This document shows, one piece after another, positions 63,676 to 64,000 of a DNA stretch of 64,000 nt. The stretch is from NORP240 sp965222175 (GTDB taxonomy: Bacteria > Pseudomonadota > Gammaproteobacteria > Pseudomonadales > Pseudohongiellaceae). Within the stretch, counting starts at the first letter, position 1. The number at the start of each line of letters is the position of its first letter. The stretch spans positions 2,356,001 through 2,420,000 of the forward strand of contig OZ244938.1 of assembly GCA_965222175.1 (NCBI GenBank), in the 5' to 3' direction. The notes below the pieces were generated by a model. That model did no database searches, was not told where the DNA came from, and saw nothing but the letters and a program-made list of their open reading frames with translations. A program made the position numbers and the translations under genes.

Positions 63676-64000
63676 TTATTGCTCGACAATCTCGACGCGT
63701 CGATTGGCCTGGTAGGCCTGTTCACTGGTGCCACTGCGAGCGGGTCTTTCCTCACCGTAACTGACCGTCTCGATCTGTGACCGGGAGGCACCGTTGACAA
63801 TCAGGAAATCCCTGATGCCATTGGCGCGCCGTTCACCCAGGGCCAGGTTGTATTCCCGGGTACCCCGCTCGTCAGCGTGGCCTTCCAGGCGCACGCTCTT
63901 GCCGGGGTTGGCCGCCAGGTCACGGGCATGATAGGTCAGCGTGTCACGATCCACTGGACGAAACTCGGCAACATCGAAATCGAAATAGAAAATCCGGGTG
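63676..64000 (-). CDS. pal: Peptidoglycan-associated lipoprotein Pal (C-terminal part)
   Basis: The N-terminus lies off the right edge. Visible are IFYFDFDVAEFRP and the OmpA-like domain VRLEGHADERGTREYNLALGERRANGIRDFLIVNGASRSQIETVSYGEERPA, which binds diaminopimelate of peptidoglycan. It anchors the Tol-Pal system. Confidence 0.96.
   Translation of the reverse strand, partial: TRIFYFDFDVAEFRPVDRDTLTYHARDLAANPGKSVRLEGHADERGTREYNLALGERRANGIRDFLIVNGASRSQIETVSYGEERPARSGTSEQAYQANRRVEIVEQ

Noticed and set aside
1..64000. CRISPR arrays, rRNA genes or a replication origin
   Set aside because: No regularly spaced identical repeats, rRNA sequence or DnaA-box cluster was seen. The tandem and inverted repeats listed do not have CRISPR spacing.

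Overview
The window looks like the chromosome of a gammaproteobacterium related to the Pseudomonas / marine Cellvibrionales type. The evidence is gene content and order: a long-form gap divergent from mfd, then csiV; ppiB-lpxH divergent from glnS-cysS; prfB-lysS-ung; TusA-like / AI-2E exporter / dapA / bamC / rmuC / miaE; bepA-nadA; and pal-cpoB-queE-queC-tRNA-Lys. The genus cannot be fixed from sequence alone. Most of the 64 kb is dense, ordinary core genome with moderately high GC.

Layout: 1-6.2 kb holds gap (partial), mfd, csiV and a methylthioinosine phosphorylase. From 6.3 to 15.7 kb is a looser accessory stretch: an FkbM methyltransferase, several palindromic and MITE-like elements (one with perfect 23-bp ends and a CTAA target duplication), a secreted protein of unknown function, a TonB-dependent receptor, a PEP-CTERM protein, a transposase scrap, a methyltransferase, a small unknown protein and three tRNA genes (Arg, His, Pro). 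From 16 to 34.6 kb are cysS, glnS, ppiB, lpxH, a DUF1289 protein, acnB, pepN, a DUF2797 protein, a YeaC-like protein, a GlpG-type rhomboid protease, nadK, a nucleotide-sugar epimerase, a TPR/2OG-oxygenase fusion and a PLP-dependent deaminase.

From 34.65 to 40.81 kb is a 6.2-kb AT-rich island in the 3' end of tRNA-Asp. A 26-bp direct repeat, one copy being the tRNA 3' end, bounds it. It carries two small ORFs, a complete IS66-family element with 8-bp target duplications that splits one of those ORFs, a pentapeptide-repeat membrane protein whose reading frame breaks at a run of seven T, an XRE repressor divergent from an excisionase-like gene over a palindromic operator, and the scars of two successive tyrosine-integrase genes.

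From 40.9 to 64 kb is core genome again: queD, ung, lysS, prfB (with the classic +1 frameshift), mnmC, an M18 aminopeptidase, a periplasmic FKBP, an LRR lipoprotein, miaE, rmuC, bamC, dapA, an AI-2E family protein, a TusA-like protein, bepA, nadA, a YedK/HMCES protein, a secreted PETase-like alpha/beta hydrolase, tRNA-Lys, queC, queE, cpoB and pal (partial). Themes that recur are tRNA decoding and modification (glnS, cysS, lysS, prfB, mnmC, miaE, queCDE, seven tRNAs) and envelope biogenesis (csiV, lpxH, bamC, bepA, cpoB, pal).
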